64,000 nucleotides of DNA from RGIG6307 sp964424345 (GCA_964424345.1 CAYRIK010000005.1:9948-73947); one strand, 5' to 3'. Counted from the first letter of the stretch, positions 8,435-16,569 are shown. The notes: a model not told the origin generated them from the letters alone. Numbers and translations: made by a program.

Positions 8435-9517
8435 TTACAAAATACTTCCACCGCCAAGAACGTAATCATTTTCATAAAATACAACTGACTGTCCTGGAGT
8501 GATTGCTCTAACCGGCTCTTTAAATGTCACCTTTACGCGTCCGTTTTCCGCACACTCTATGACACAAGGTGTCCCTTTATGAGCATATCTGATTTTTGCC
8601 ATACATTCATATGGTGCATCGATTCCTGCAATTGCCATCCAATTTACTTTATCGCATAACAGTTCTGTAGAAAACAACTCTTCATGTTCTCCAAGTACCA
8701 CTTCATTTTTATCTGCATGCAGTCCTGTTACAAAAATACGATGTCCTGCTGCCACACCAAGTCCTCTTCTTTGTCCAATCGTATAATGTGTAATTCCTTT
8801 GTGTTCTCCTATGATCTGTCCTTCTTTATTTACGAAATTTCCAACACCCGGCAATTTATCCGGTGCTTCTCTTTCTAAAAATGCACCATAATCTCTGTCC
8901 GGAATAAAACAAATATCCTGACTGTCTGGTTTAGAGGCAATCGGCAATTCTAACTTTTGTGCGATTGCTCGTATCTCCTCTTTTGTATATGCTCCTACAG
9001 GCATTAACGTATGTGCAAGCTGTTCCTGTGTCAAGTTATACAATGCATACGTCTGATCTTTTGTTGCGGTAACAGAATTTTGAATAACGAATCTTCCATT
9101 TTCCAACTGCTTAATCTGTGCATAGTGGCCAGTGGCAATATAATCTGCTCCTATAGAGCGAGCTTTTGTCAGCAGTGCCTCCCACTTAATAAAACGATTG
9201 CAGGCATTACAAGGATTTGGTGTTCGACCATGTAAATATTCATCTACAAAGTAATCCATTACTTTTTCTTTAAATTCTTTGCGAAAATTCATAACGTAAT
9301 ATGGTATTCCAAGCTTTTCTGCTACTCTTCTGGCATCTTCCACTGCACTAAGTCCACAGCAGCCGCCATTTTCTTCTACACTGCACACATCTTCTTCCTG
9401 CCAGATTTGCATCGTTACACCGATTACACGATATCCCTGTTCCTTTAATAAATAGGCTGCTACCGAAGAATCTACTCCTCCGGACATACCAACTACTACT
9501 GTTTTTGGTTCGCTCAA
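8435..9517 (-). CDS. mnmA: tRNA-specific 2-thiouridylase
   Basis: 360 residues from a TTG start at 9517, which has GAGGA seven bases upstream and gives the usual family length; a longer frame from 9640 would overlap nifU and is unlikely. The enzyme adenylates and thiolates U34 of tRNA Lys, Glu and Gln. The PP-loop SGGVDSS is at about 12-18, the first catalytic Cys in NPCNACNRFIKW and the second in SQDICFIPDRD. It is the third gene after nifS and nifU, so the desulfurase next door can supply the sulfur. Confidence 0.95.
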   Translation of the reverse strand: MSEPKTVVVGMSGGVDSSVAAYLLKEQGYRVIGVTMQIWQEEDVCSVEENGGCCGLSAVEDARRVAEKLGIPYYVMNFRKEFKEKVMDYFVDEYLHGRTPNPCNACNRFIKWEALLTKARSIGADYIATGHYAQIKQLENGRFVIQNSVTATKDQTYALYNLTQEQLAHTLMPVGAYTKEEIRAIAQKLELPIASKPDSQDICFIPDRDYGAFLEREAPDKLPGVGNFVNKEGQIIGEHKGITHYTIGQRRGLGVAAGHRIFVTGLHADKNEVVLGEHEELFSTELLCDKVNWMAIAGIDAPYECMAKIRYAHKGTPCVIECAENGRVKVTFKEPVRAITPGQSVVFYENDYVLGGGSIL

Positions 9518-9536
9518 TTCTGTTTCCTCATTTCTT

Positions 9537-9974
9537 TTAATATTCCTCGTCTTCTTCTCCTTCGTGAATATCACTCTTTGGTTTAGACAAGCCTTCGATT
9601 GTAATGCCTTTTTTCTCCGCATAATCCCAAAGTGCAGCATGAATTGCTTCTTCTGCCAACAAAGAACAATGTACCTTTACTGGTGGGAGTCCATCTAACG
9701 CCTCCATAACGGCTTTATTTGTTACTTGCATCGCTTCCTGAATGCTTTTTCCTTTTACAAGTTCTGTTGCCATAGAACTTGTTGCAACCGCAGCTCCGCA
9801 GCCGAATGTTTTAAATTTTACATCCTGAATAATGCCTGCATCATCAATATCCAAATATATACGCATAATATCACCGCATTTTGCGTTTCCTACTGTTCCC
9901 ACACCACTTGCGTTTTCAATTTCACCCACATTTCTTGGATTAGAAAAATGGTCCATTACTTTTTCTGTATACAT
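9537..9974 (-). CDS. nifU: Iron-sulfur cluster scaffold protein NifU/IscU type
   Basis: 145 residues, an IscU-like single-domain scaffold. The three cluster-binding cysteines are Cys33 in NAKCGD, Cys59 in TFGCGAAVATSS and Cys103 in VKVHCSLLAEEAI, with the conserved Asp35. The LPPVKVHCS block matches the NifU-type chaperone-recognition site. The C-terminus ends in an acidic tail (HEGEEDEEY). It lies 49 bases after nifS and 19 bases before the mnmA start. Confidence 0.93.
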   Translation of the reverse strand: MYTEKVMDHFSNPRNVGEIENASGVGTVGNAKCGDIMRIYLDIDDAGIIQDVKFKTFGCGAAVATSSMATELVKGKSIQEAMQVTNKAVMEALDGLPPVKVHCSLLAEEAIHAALWDYAEKKGITIEGLSKPKSDIHEGEEDEEY

Positions 9975-10023
9975 TACATTTCTCTCTTTCTATATTAAAT
10001 ACCAAACTTTTGATAGTCAACTA

Positions 10024-11214
10024 TTACTTTGTCGCAGATACCTTTTTTATATAATCTTCATACAAGGGAGACATCTGACGAAGTCTTTCTACAATCTGTG
10101 CAATCGCTTCTACTGTAATATCAAGTTCTTCTTTTGTCGTTTCTTCACTTAATGTCAAACGCAAAGAACCATGTGCAATTTCATGTGGTAATCCAATCGC
10201 TAACAATACATGAGAAGGATCTAATGAACCAGATGTACACGCCGAACCACTGCTTGCACAAATTCCTCTCATATCCAGCATAATCAACAAAGATTCACCC
10301 TCTATAAACTGAAATGAAAAATTCACATTGTTTGGAAGACGTTTTTGTCTGTCACCATTTAATCTGCAATATGGAATGGTTTCTTCTATTTTAGATATCA
10401 TATAGTCTCTAAGCGTTGTTTCATAATCCATTCTTTTTTGTAATGTCAACATTGCTTTAGAAACTGCTGCCCCCAATCCAACAATACCAGGAACATTTTC
10501 CGTTCCTGCTCTTCTAGAACGCTCCTGTGCTCCTCCATGAATAAAAGAACGTAGCTTTAATCCTTTACGAATATATAAAAAACCGATTCCTTTTGGTCCA
10601 TTGATTTTATGTCCACTCGCAGAAAGCATATCAATCTGATACTCTTCTACATCAATTGGAAGATGTCCATACGCCTGTACTGCATCCGTATGAAATAAAA
10701 TGTCATGTTTCTTTGCTATTTCTCCAATTTTTTTGATTGGCTGAATCGTTCCAATCTCATTATTTGCAAACATTATAGAAATCAAAATCGTATCTGGTCG
10801 AATTGCCGCTTCTAATTCATCTAATTTTAAAATTCCTTGTTCATCTACCCCTACATATGTCACCTCATATCCTTGTTTTTCTAAATATTGACAAGTATGT
10901 AATATTGCATGATGTTCAATCGCAGATGTAATAATATGTTTTCCTTTCCATGCATACGCTTCTGCCGTTGCCTTCAAAGCCCAGTTATCAGCTTCAGAAC
11001 CGCCTGCTGTAAAATAAATATCGGAAGCCTTTGCTCCAATACTATCTGCAATAATCTCTCTGGCATCAGAAACTGCTTTTTTACTTTCTGCTGCCAGAGA
11101 ATAAATACTGCTTGGATTGCCATAATATTCACTAAAGTATGGAAGCATCGCTTCTACTGCCTCTGGAGCTGTTTTTGTTGTTGCCGCATTATCTAAATAT
11201 ATCAATTTTCCCAT
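10024..11214 (-). CDS. nifS: Cysteine desulfurase NifS
   Basis: 396 residues. PLP enzyme that takes sulfur from cysteine for Fe-S assembly and tRNA thiolation. The N-terminal IYLDNAATTK, the PLP lysine Lys203 in SASGHKINGPKG, and catalytic Cys326 in SSGSACTSGSLDPSHVL are present. GGGAGG is suitably placed before the ATG. First gene of nifS-nifU-mnmA, preceded by a consensus promoter and a 25-base palindrome at the predicted transcript start. No Rrf2-type regulator gene is adjacent. Confidence 0.95.
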   Translation of the reverse strand: MGKLIYLDNAATTKTAPEAVEAMLPYFSEYYGNPSSIYSLAAESKKAVSDAREIIADSIGAKASDIYFTAGGSEADNWALKATAEAYAWKGKHIITSAIEHHAILHTCQYLEKQGYEVTYVGVDEQGILKLDELEAAIRPDTILISIMFANNEIGTIQPIKKIGEIAKKHDILFHTDAVQAYGHLPIDVEEYQIDMLSASGHKINGPKGIGFLYIRKGLKLRSFIHGGAQERSRRAGTENVPGIVGLGAAVSKAMLTLQKRMDYETTLRDYMISKIEETIPYCRLNGDRQKRLPNNVNFSFQFIEGESLLIMLDMRGICASSGSACTSGSLDPSHVLLAIGLPHEIAHGSLRLTLSEETTKEELDITVEAIAQIVERLRQMSPLYEDYIKKVSATK

Positions 11215-11230
11215 AATCTGTCGCCTCCCT

Positions 11231-11255
11231 AATTCTTAGTAATTTACTAGGAATT
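11231..11255 (-). promoter_or_regulatory. Operator-like palindrome of the nifS operon
   Basis: Arms AATTCTTAGTAA and TTACTAGGAATT (12 bases each, one mismatch) around a single central base. It sits immediately after the -10 box, over the start of transcription, the classic place for a repressor. The ATTCCnAGT-type sequence recalls Rrf2-family sites (IscR, CymR), which is inference. Confidence 0.6.
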
Positions 11256-11263
11256 ACACATCC

Positions 11264-11292
11264 ACTATATCATCCTCATAGGAGAATGTCAA
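11264..11292 (-). promoter_or_regulatory. Promoter of nifS-nifU-mnmA
   Basis: Consensus TTGACA (11287-11292), 17 bases, TATAGT (11264-11269) on the minus strand; start of transcription predicted near 11257. Confidence 0.8.
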
Positions 11293-11371
11293 ATAGTAAA
11301 CATTATTATTTTTGTATTTTTACGTGTTTTTTTACATACACTGTAATAATACGTTTAGGACTTTTGTGAAT

Positions 11372-12715
11372 ATGAAAAAACATTTATCCAAGCATCCATT
11401 TATTACCGGAACACTCATACTTTCCTGCACGAACATCCTATCCAGAGTTATAGGATTTTTTTATCGTGTATATTTATCCAGAACATTTGGTGCAGAGCAA
11501 TTAGGAATCCTACAGCTAGTTACACCTGTGAGTGCCATTGCATTTGCTCTGACAGGTGCAGGTATGCAAACTGCTATTTCTAAATGTGTTTCCTCTGCTC
11601 CAGACCAAAAACGTTCTCACAAATTTTTATATTACGGGCTTTTTCTTGTGTTACCCCTTTCTGCACTATGTTCTTTTTTTGTTTACACATACGCAGACTG
11701 GATTTCTATCTGTTTTTTATCAGAAGCACGTACTGCACCGATTCTTCGAATTTTAGCTCTTTCTTTTCCTTTAAATACTGCCCACGCTTGCATCAATGGT
11801 TATTTTCTTGGAAAAAGCGAAACATTTCTTCCATCCATCAGCCAGTTTGTTGAACAAATTATGCGTGTAGGTATCGTATACATTGCTTGTTCTAGTTTTC
11901 AGGCTACGGGAGATGTTCCTTCTCTTTCTTTTACTGCATGGGGCATTTTTGTCGGAGAATTGGCTGCGTTAAGTCTTACTGTACTTATTTTATTTTTCCG
12001 CAAAAAAACACCTTTAAAACCTGACAAACATTCTTATACGACGTCTAAAGATTCTATTTTTTCTTCCTTATTAAGAATGAGTATTCCATTAAATGCAAAT
12101 CGCCTTGCTGTAAACTTTTTAATGAGTATCGAATCTGTCAGAATCCCTATGATGTTGGAACTTTACGGAATGAGTCCAAGTGCTGCACTAAGCACCTATG
12201 GCATTTTAAGTGGTATGGCTCTTCCAGTATTGTTTTTTCCTACTTCTTTTACAAGTGCTTTGTGCTCTATGCTCCTACCTGCAGTTTCTAAAGCACATAG
12301 TCAAAACGACAAAGAACACGTTCGTCAAATCACACAAAATGCTGCATCTTTTGTTATATTCGCCGGGCTTTTCTGTGGTATAGCTTTTTTTATGTTCTCT
12401 GATCTGATTGGCGAATTGTTGTTTAAAGAGCCTTTGGCTGGTGTCTATATCCGTACTCTTTGCCTTCTTTGTCCTTTTATGTATATCAGCAATATTTTCA
12501 GTAGCGTTTTACAAGGACTAGGGAAAGCAATGAGTATCTTTTTTATCAATGTCACTACATTACTCATCCGCTTATGTTTTATTTTTTTCTTAATTCCTAA
12601 AATAGGTATTCAAGGATACTTAATCGGACTGTTAGTCAGCCACCTTTATTCCTGCACAATATACTTTTTACAAGTCAGAACAGTAACTTCTTCACAAAAA
12701 ATCCAAAAACTTTAA
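11372..12715 (+). CDS. SpoVB-like polysaccharide/lipid flippase (MVF/MurJ superfamily)
   Basis: 447 residues from the ATG at 11372 (TTAGGAC upstream); a longer frame from 11312 begins in AT-rich leader and is less likely. About 12-14 hydrophobic segments. The N-terminal SCTNILSRVIGFFYRVYLSR followed by GAEQLGILQLVTPV matches stage V sporulation protein B and related oligosaccharide flippases. SpoVB acts in spore cortex synthesis, moving lipid-linked precursors; other paralogues serve vegetative envelope synthesis, and the sequence alone does not decide. The short gap to the divergent nifS means the promoters are close to back-to-back. Confidence 0.78.
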   Translation: MKKHLSKHPFITGTLILSCTNILSRVIGFFYRVYLSRTFGAEQLGILQLVTPVSAIAFALTGAGMQTAISKCVSSAPDQKRSHKFLYYGLFLVLPLSALCSFFVYTYADWISICFLSEARTAPILRILALSFPLNTAHACINGYFLGKSETFLPSISQFVEQIMRVGIVYIACSSFQATGDVPSLSFTAWGIFVGELAALSLTVLILFFRKKTPLKPDKHSYTTSKDSIFSSLLRMSIPLNANRLAVNFLMSIESVRIPMMLELYGMSPSAALSTYGILSGMALPVLFFPTSFTSALCSMLLPAVSKAHSQNDKEHVRQITQNAASFVIFAGLFCGIAFFMFSDLIGELLFKEPLAGVYIRTLCLLCPFMYISNIFSSVLQGLGKAMSIFFINVTTLLIRLCFIFFLIPKIGIQGYLIGLLVSHLYSCTIYFLQVRTVTSSQKIQKL

Positions 12716-12735
12716 CGAAACAACGCGCGAAAGAC

Positions 12736-12764
12736 TTGCATTTTATAAAATACCTTATTATAAT
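12736..12764 (+). promoter_or_regulatory. Promoter of the DAHP synthase gene
   Basis: TTGCAT (12736-12741), 17 bases, TATAAT (12759-12764). It lies 20 bases after the flippase stop, so the two genes are separately expressed. Confidence 0.7.
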
Positions 12765-12768
12765 AAAA

Positions 12769-12785
12769 AATTGTTAAGAACAATT
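12769..12785 (+). promoter_or_regulatory. Palindrome at the aroF transcript start
   Basis: AATTGTT and AACAATT arms around AAG. It covers the predicted +1 position, just before the ribosome site, so it could be a repressor operator or a short leader hairpin. Confidence 0.4.
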
Positions 12786-12804
12786 CATGCAAAGGAGAAA
12801 AATT

Positions 12805-13833
12805 ATGAGTTTCCAATACGAAAAATTATTACCTACACCACAGGAAATCCTTGCAAGTCAGCCATTATCTGAGAAGTTATCTGCCCAGAAATTACAGCGT
12901 GATGCAGAGATTGCAGATGTTATTACAGGTCGAAGCGACAAATTCCTTGTTATTGTCGGACCTTGCTCTGCCGATAACGAAGAATCTGTATGTGAATATA
13001 TTCGTAATTTAGCGAAAGTAAACGAACAAGTAAAAGACAAATTGATTATTATTCCTCGTATCTATACGAACAAACCTCGTACAACAGGCGAAGGTTACAA
13101 AGGTCTTGCAAGCCAGCCAGACCCAAATAAAGCCGAAGATTTTGTAGCAGGTCTGATTGCTATGAGAAAAATGCACATTCGTGCTATGGAAGAAACCGGT
13201 TTAAGTGCAGCAGATGAAATGCTCTATCCTGAAAATTACCCATATGTAGAAGATCTTCTTTCTTATGTTGCCATCGGTGCTCGTTCTGTAGAAGACCAGC
13301 ATCATCGTCTCGTTGTAAGCGGTTTCGATGTTGCTACTGGTATGAAAAATCCTACAAGCGGTGACTTTACTGTTATGTTAAACTCTGTATATGCAGCACA
13401 GCATCCTCATAAATTTACTTATCGTGGATATGAAGTAAGCACACCAGGTAACCCACTTGCTCATACCATTTTACGAGGCTCTGTTTCTAAAAACGGCCGT
13501 AATGTACCAAACTATCATTACGAAGATTTAATCAATCTGCTTCGTATGTATGAAGAACGTGATCTGCAGAATATGGCTTGTATCGTAGATACAAACCACT
13601 CTAACTCTAACAAACAGTTTAAACAGCAGATTCGTATTGCAAAAGAAATTTTACACTCTCGTAAATTAGACGCAGATATCCGCAACATGGTAAAAGGTCT
13701 TATGATTGAAAGCTACCTTGTAGAAGGTTCTCAGAAAGTAAATGAAGGCATTTACGGAAAGTCTATTACAGATGCCTGCATTGGCTGGGAAGATACCGAA
13801 CAGCTTTTATACCACATTGCTGATTCCGTTTAA
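12805..13833 (+). CDS. aroF: 3-deoxy-7-phosphoheptulonate (DAHP) synthase, class I
   Basis: 342 residues from the ATG at 12805. First step of the shikimate pathway: phosphoenolpyruvate plus erythrose 4-phosphate. It is of the AroF/G/H type (VIVGPCSADNEESVCEY and RIYTNKPRTTGEGYKGL, then the metal-site LVVSGFDVATGMKNPTSGD region and IVDTNHSNSNKQ). An ATG six codons upstream overlaps the AAGGAG ribosome site and is rejected. The symbol is a convention; AroG or AroH cannot be told apart by eye. The downstream shikimate and phenylalanine genes aroA and pheA are in a different operon about 9 kb away. Confidence 0.92.
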   Translation: MSFQYEKLLPTPQEILASQPLSEKLSAQKLQRDAEIADVITGRSDKFLVIVGPCSADNEESVCEYIRNLAKVNEQVKDKLIIIPRIYTNKPRTTGEGYKGLASQPDPNKAEDFVAGLIAMRKMHIRAMEETGLSAADEMLYPENYPYVEDLLSYVAIGARSVEDQHHRLVVSGFDVATGMKNPTSGDFTVMLNSVYAAQHPHKFTYRGYEVSTPGNPLAHTILRGSVSKNGRNVPNYHYEDLINLLRMYEERDLQNMACIVDTNHSNSNKQFKQQIRIAKEILHSRKLDADIRNMVKGLMIESYLVEGSQKVNEGIYGKSITDACIGWEDTEQLLYHIADSV

Positions 13834-14636
13834 AATTTTATTTGACAAAGATTTTTATACACAAGTGCTGTGTTCTGATAACGTTGTTCTATATTCAGAG
13901 CACAGCATTTATCAAGAACAGGCTGCCACCTGTTCTTTTTTATATAATCTTGCTCTGATAATATAAATTTTCCATAACAATCTTTTGGTGACTTTGCTTC
14001 TAACATATAATACAAGGTTGCACCAAGTGAAAAAATATCACTCTCTATTCTATTACCAAGCTGTTTTCTATGCCAACATTCAGGAGCCGCATAACCAAAT
14101 GTCCCTTGAAAACAAATGTCCGTTTGATGTGCATGATCTACATACTCTGCCAGACCAAAATCAAGTAAAATTACTTCTCCATTTTCTTGCAATAATACAT
14201 TAGATGGTTTCAAATCATTATGAATTATCTTTACTCTATTACTGTGCAGATATGCTAATATTTGACATAATTGCTGTGCAGTTGCACATATCGTTTTTTC
14301 AAACATGTTACCATTTCTTTGTATATACTGTTCTATCGTCAAGCCTTTATGATAAGACATAATATAATAACTTTTCTCAGTATCGTTCTGATATGTATAT
14401 ACTTCTGGAATCCCTTTATGATGCAGATGTTGCAGCATTTTTGCTTCCTTTTCCAGTAACGTCGCAGCGATTGTATTTGCGACAGCAGCTTTTACTACTA
14501 CAAAATGCTCCGTATGTTTTAAACGTGCCACATACAGTTGTGCCATATGTCCTCCGCATATCCGATATAAAATTTCACAAGGAAAATCATCTGCAGTCCA
14601 ACTGCCTTTTTGAAACAATATCTTTACTGCTCCCAT
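13830..14636 (-). CDS. Small soluble Hanks-type Ser/Thr protein kinase
   Basis: 268 residues, kinase domain only, with no membrane helix and no PASTA repeats. Visible landmarks: a loose glycine loop CGGHMAQLYVAR (27-38), Lys49 in VVVKAAV, catalytic loop IIHNDLKPSNVLL with Asp141 and Asn146, DFG at 159-161 and the APE-like AAPECW at about 184-188. HND replaces the usual HRD, which removes the arginine that normally senses activation-loop phosphorylation. The start overlaps the end of the upstream gene by 13 bases, so the two are coupled. The stop codon overlaps the convergent aroF stop by 4 bases, and the aroF terminator lies inside this gene. Substrate unknown. Confidence 0.85.
   Translation of the reverse strand: MGAVKILFQKGSWTADDFPCEILYRICGGHMAQLYVARLKHTEHFVVVKAAVANTIAATLLEKEAKMLQHLHHKGIPEVYTYQNDTEKSYYIMSYHKGLTIEQYIQRNGNMFEKTICATAQQLCQILAYLHSNRVKIIHNDLKPSNVLLQENGEVILLDFGLAEYVDHAHQTDICFQGTFGYAAPECWHRKQLGNRIESDIFSLGATLYYMLEAKSPKDCYGKFILSEQDYIKKNRWQPVLDKCCALNIEQRYQNTALVYKNLCQIKF
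13914..13942 (+). terminator. Terminator of aroF, inside the kinase gene
   Basis: AAGAACAGG (13914-13922), 6-base loop, CCTGTTCTT (13929-13937), then TTTT. It works in the plus direction about 80 bases past the aroF stop, so the aroF 3' untranslated region is antisense to the last ~100 bases of the kinase gene. Confidence 0.75.
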
Positions 14637-15148
14637 ATAAAAAAATACCCGCTTTCTATCTTTTGCTCACTGATTGCACAAAGCATTTGATATTTTAATA
14701 TATTGGCTGCCATTTCTGCACGCTGACACTCTGCTGCCTTGTCCAAAAATAACTGCATATTAGGAGAAGTATATATCGAAAAATTTCGCTGTTCATTTTG
14801 CTTAGGCTGTATTTTTGTCTGTAATACTTTTTGACTTCCTGTATCATATCTATATAACAACAACGTATGCGCATACGATACATATAGCTGCAATTCTTCT
14901 TTTCCTGATAGTAATCTACTGCTTTCTTTATAGCAGAGTGCTTCTTTTTCCTGTAAAAATGCCATATGTATTCTAATAATCCATTCCTGCAATGCTTTTT
15001 GTAAAGCATCTCTCTTTTCTTTTTCTAATGCTTTTTCTGATACAATCCAAACATACAGACATATTCCCTGACATATTACTGCCCCACTTAAAATATGTTC
15101 CTCTGCACTATACGTTTTATAATCTGCATATCCTTGTGTCCAAAACAT
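14624..15148 (-). CDS. Unrecognised partner of the protein kinase
   Basis: 174 residues; I do not recognise a family. It has a hydrophobic patch at about 22-38, a charged helical stretch (about 40-75, EKALEKEKRDALQKALQEW), a strand-rich middle (LQLYVSYAHTLLLYRYDTG) and a helical C-terminus. There is no cleavable signal. It overlaps the kinase start by 13 bases and AAAGG precedes its ATG. In related bacteria such kinases often sit next to a PP2C phosphatase; the strand order is faintly compatible with a decayed PP2C fold, but the DGMGG-type and metal-binding aspartates are absent, so that idea is weak. Confidence 0.6.
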   Translation of the reverse strand: MFWTQGYADYKTYSAEEHILSGAVICQGICLYVWIVSEKALEKEKRDALQKALQEWIIRIHMAFLQEKEALCYKESSRLLSGKEELQLYVSYAHTLLLYRYDTGSQKVLQTKIQPKQNEQRNFSIYTSPNMQLFLDKAAECQRAEMAANILKYQMLCAISEQKIESGYFFIWEQ

Positions 15149-15238
15149 CTTTTTTTCCTTTCATGCTCTTTATGTTCTCATAATATCAATCTCTATATTA
15201 CCTTTATGCACGAGCAAATGTTTTTGTCACACTTTTTC

Positions 15239-15267
15239 TTGCTTTCTTTTACAAAATATGCTATATT
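15239..15267 (+). promoter_or_regulatory. Promoter of the cobalamin-riboswitch transcript
   Basis: TTGCTT (15239-15244), 17 bases, TATATT (15262-15267), ending about 20 bases before the closing stem of the aptamer. Confidence 0.6.
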
Positions 15268-15286
15268 TCACAGCAAGTGAATAGAA

Positions 15287-15469
15287 CATTTCTGGTGTCA
15301 GAGGTAATGCTTTGGTGAAAAGGGAAGCATGTGAGATTCATGCACGAACTCGTCGCTGTAATACAGGAGCTTTTTTTCTGCGAGCAATCGTAAAAAGTCA
15401 CTGGTTTTATAAAAACTGGGAAGATGAAAAAAAGTGATGATCGTTAAGTCAGAAGACCTGCCAGAAGTG
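15287..15469 (+). promoter_or_regulatory. Cobalamin (B12) riboswitch aptamer
   Basis: The closing stem is CATTTCTGG (15287-15295) with CCAGAAGTG (15461-15469). Inside are the conserved GGGAAGCATGTGAGA block (about 15322-15336), the ACTCGTCGCTGTAATACAGGAG block (15349-15369, the class-typical CACTGT region in variant form) and the B12 box AAGTCAGAAGACCTGCC (15446-15462). These in this order identify a cobalamin riboswitch. It would lower expression of the two downstream genes when adenosyl- or another cobalamin is plentiful. Confidence 0.92.
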
Positions 15470-15520
15470 ATATTGTGGAACTACGAGTAATTAGTTAAAG
15501 CAAGAGGCAGTATACACTTT

Positions 15521-15616
15521 TCTATATTGCATGCCACAATCTTCTACACTTATACAACCAAGGCATATAAATATATGCTTTAGGATGGGGTTGTGCATTT
15601 TCAATATAGAAAGGAG
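15521..15616 (+). promoter_or_regulatory. Expression platform and ribosome site after the B12 aptamer
   Basis: TCTATATTG (15521-15529) pairs perfectly with CAATATAGA (15602-15610), with further pairing inside (CCACAA with TTGTGC) and a nested GCATATA/TATATGC hairpin. The stem ends directly against AAGGAG (15611-15616), and no T-tract follows, so control is more likely at translation than by termination. Confidence 0.6.
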
Positions 15617-15624
15617 TTTTTTAC

Positions 15625-16029
15625 ATGAACAAAAAGAACAAAAAATTGTTGGGCGTTGGACTCTTTGTTGTCCTGATTGCCCTCTTAACAGGAGTATTCT
15701 TTATTTTCCGTGCAAAACCTGTAGCCGGAAGCAAAGATATTTCTATCGAAGTTATTAACAAAGCGGGAGAATCTACTTTATACGAATTCAAAACAGATGC
15801 TGAATATTTACAGCAGGCAATGGATGAAGCAGACGGTCTTACTTATGATGGTGAAGACGGACCGTATGGTATGATGGTAGACACTGTAAATGGTGAAGTT
15901 GCAGATTATACAAAAGACAAAGCATACTGGAGCTTTTATGTAAATGATACCTACTGCAATTACGGTATCAGCGAACAGCCTGTATTAGACGGTGACGCAT
16001 TCAAGATTGAATATACTACTGCAGAATAA
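15625..16029 (+). CDS. DUF4430 (transcobalamin-like C-terminal) membrane-anchored protein
   Basis: 134 residues. One N-terminal membrane helix (about 8-28, KLLGVGLFVVLIALLTGVFF) with no lipobox, then an extracytoplasmic domain. The AYWSFYVNDTYCNYGISE phrase followed by DGDAFKIEY is the DUF4430 signature, a fold related to the C-terminal domain of transcobalamin and intrinsic factor. Control by a B12 riboswitch and a gap of only 2 bases to an ECF S component make a role in capturing cobalamin or a related corrinoid very likely, though the ligand is inferred. Confidence 0.85.
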   Translation: MNKKNKKLLGVGLFVVLIALLTGVFFIFRAKPVAGSKDISIEVINKAGESTLYEFKTDAEYLQQAMDEADGLTYDGEDGPYGMMVDTVNGEVADYTKDKAYWSFYVNDTYCNYGISEQPVLDGDAFKIEYTTAE

Positions 16030-16031
16030 TC

Positions 16032-16565
16032 ATGAAAAATCATGTTAAACTTTCAATCAAAGATATTGCCTTAATTGGTCTTATGGTCGCAGTAATTGAA
16101 GTATGTAAAGCTGCTCTCTCTCACATTCCAAACGTAGAATTAACTACTTTTTGGATTATGATGTTTGCACTTTATCTTGGAAAACGTGTTTATTATGCAA
16201 TTCCTGTATTCATTTTGATAGAAGGTGCTATTTATGGAGTTGGATTGTGGTGGATCATGTATCTTTATTTATGGCCTTTGTTAGCATTTGTAACAAGCCT
16301 TTTTAAAAAATCTGATTCCACAATTACATTCAGTCTTATATCCGGCACATTTGGTCTGTTATTCGGCCTTTTAGCTGCGATTCCTTATTTATTTATCGGC
16401 TATTTTGAAGGCGGTATTTTAAACGCATTCAGCGTCGCCTGTGCGTGGTGGGTTGCTGGCATTCCATGGGATTTATTGCATGGAATCAGTAATTTTATTC
16501 TTATGTTTATTTTATACCATCCTATTTCAAGCGTAATGAAACGTACACGCATTTATACACAGTAA
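16032..16565 (+). CDS. ECF transporter S component, predicted cobalamin-specific
   Basis: 177 residues with about six hydrophobic segments. The N-terminal SIKDIALIGLMVAVIEVCKAAL and the WWVAGIPWDLLHGISNFIL block near the C-terminus fit ECF-type substrate-binding membrane components. It starts 2 bases after the DUF4430 gene and shares its B12 riboswitch. By analogy with CbrT of lactobacilli it should bind cobalamin and work with a shared ECF energising module (EcfA, EcfA', EcfT), which is not in this window. A bidirectional terminator follows. Confidence 0.86.
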   Translation: MKNHVKLSIKDIALIGLMVAVIEVCKAALSHIPNVELTTFWIMMFALYLGKRVYYAIPVFILIEGAIYGVGLWWIMYLYLWPLLAFVTSLFKKSDSTITFSLISGTFGLLFGLLAAIPYLFIGYFEGGILNAFSVACAWWVAGIPWDLLHGISNFILMFILYHPISSVMKRTRIYTQ

Positions 16566-16569
16566 TCTC

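Noticed and set aside
9518..9640. 41-residue N-terminal extension of MnmA
   Set aside because: It overlaps nifU by about 100 bases and has no counterpart in the family; the TTG at 9517 has a good ribosome site.
14624..15148. PP2C phosphatase for the kinase partner
   Set aside because: The metal-binding aspartate motifs are missing, so I left the gene unassigned.
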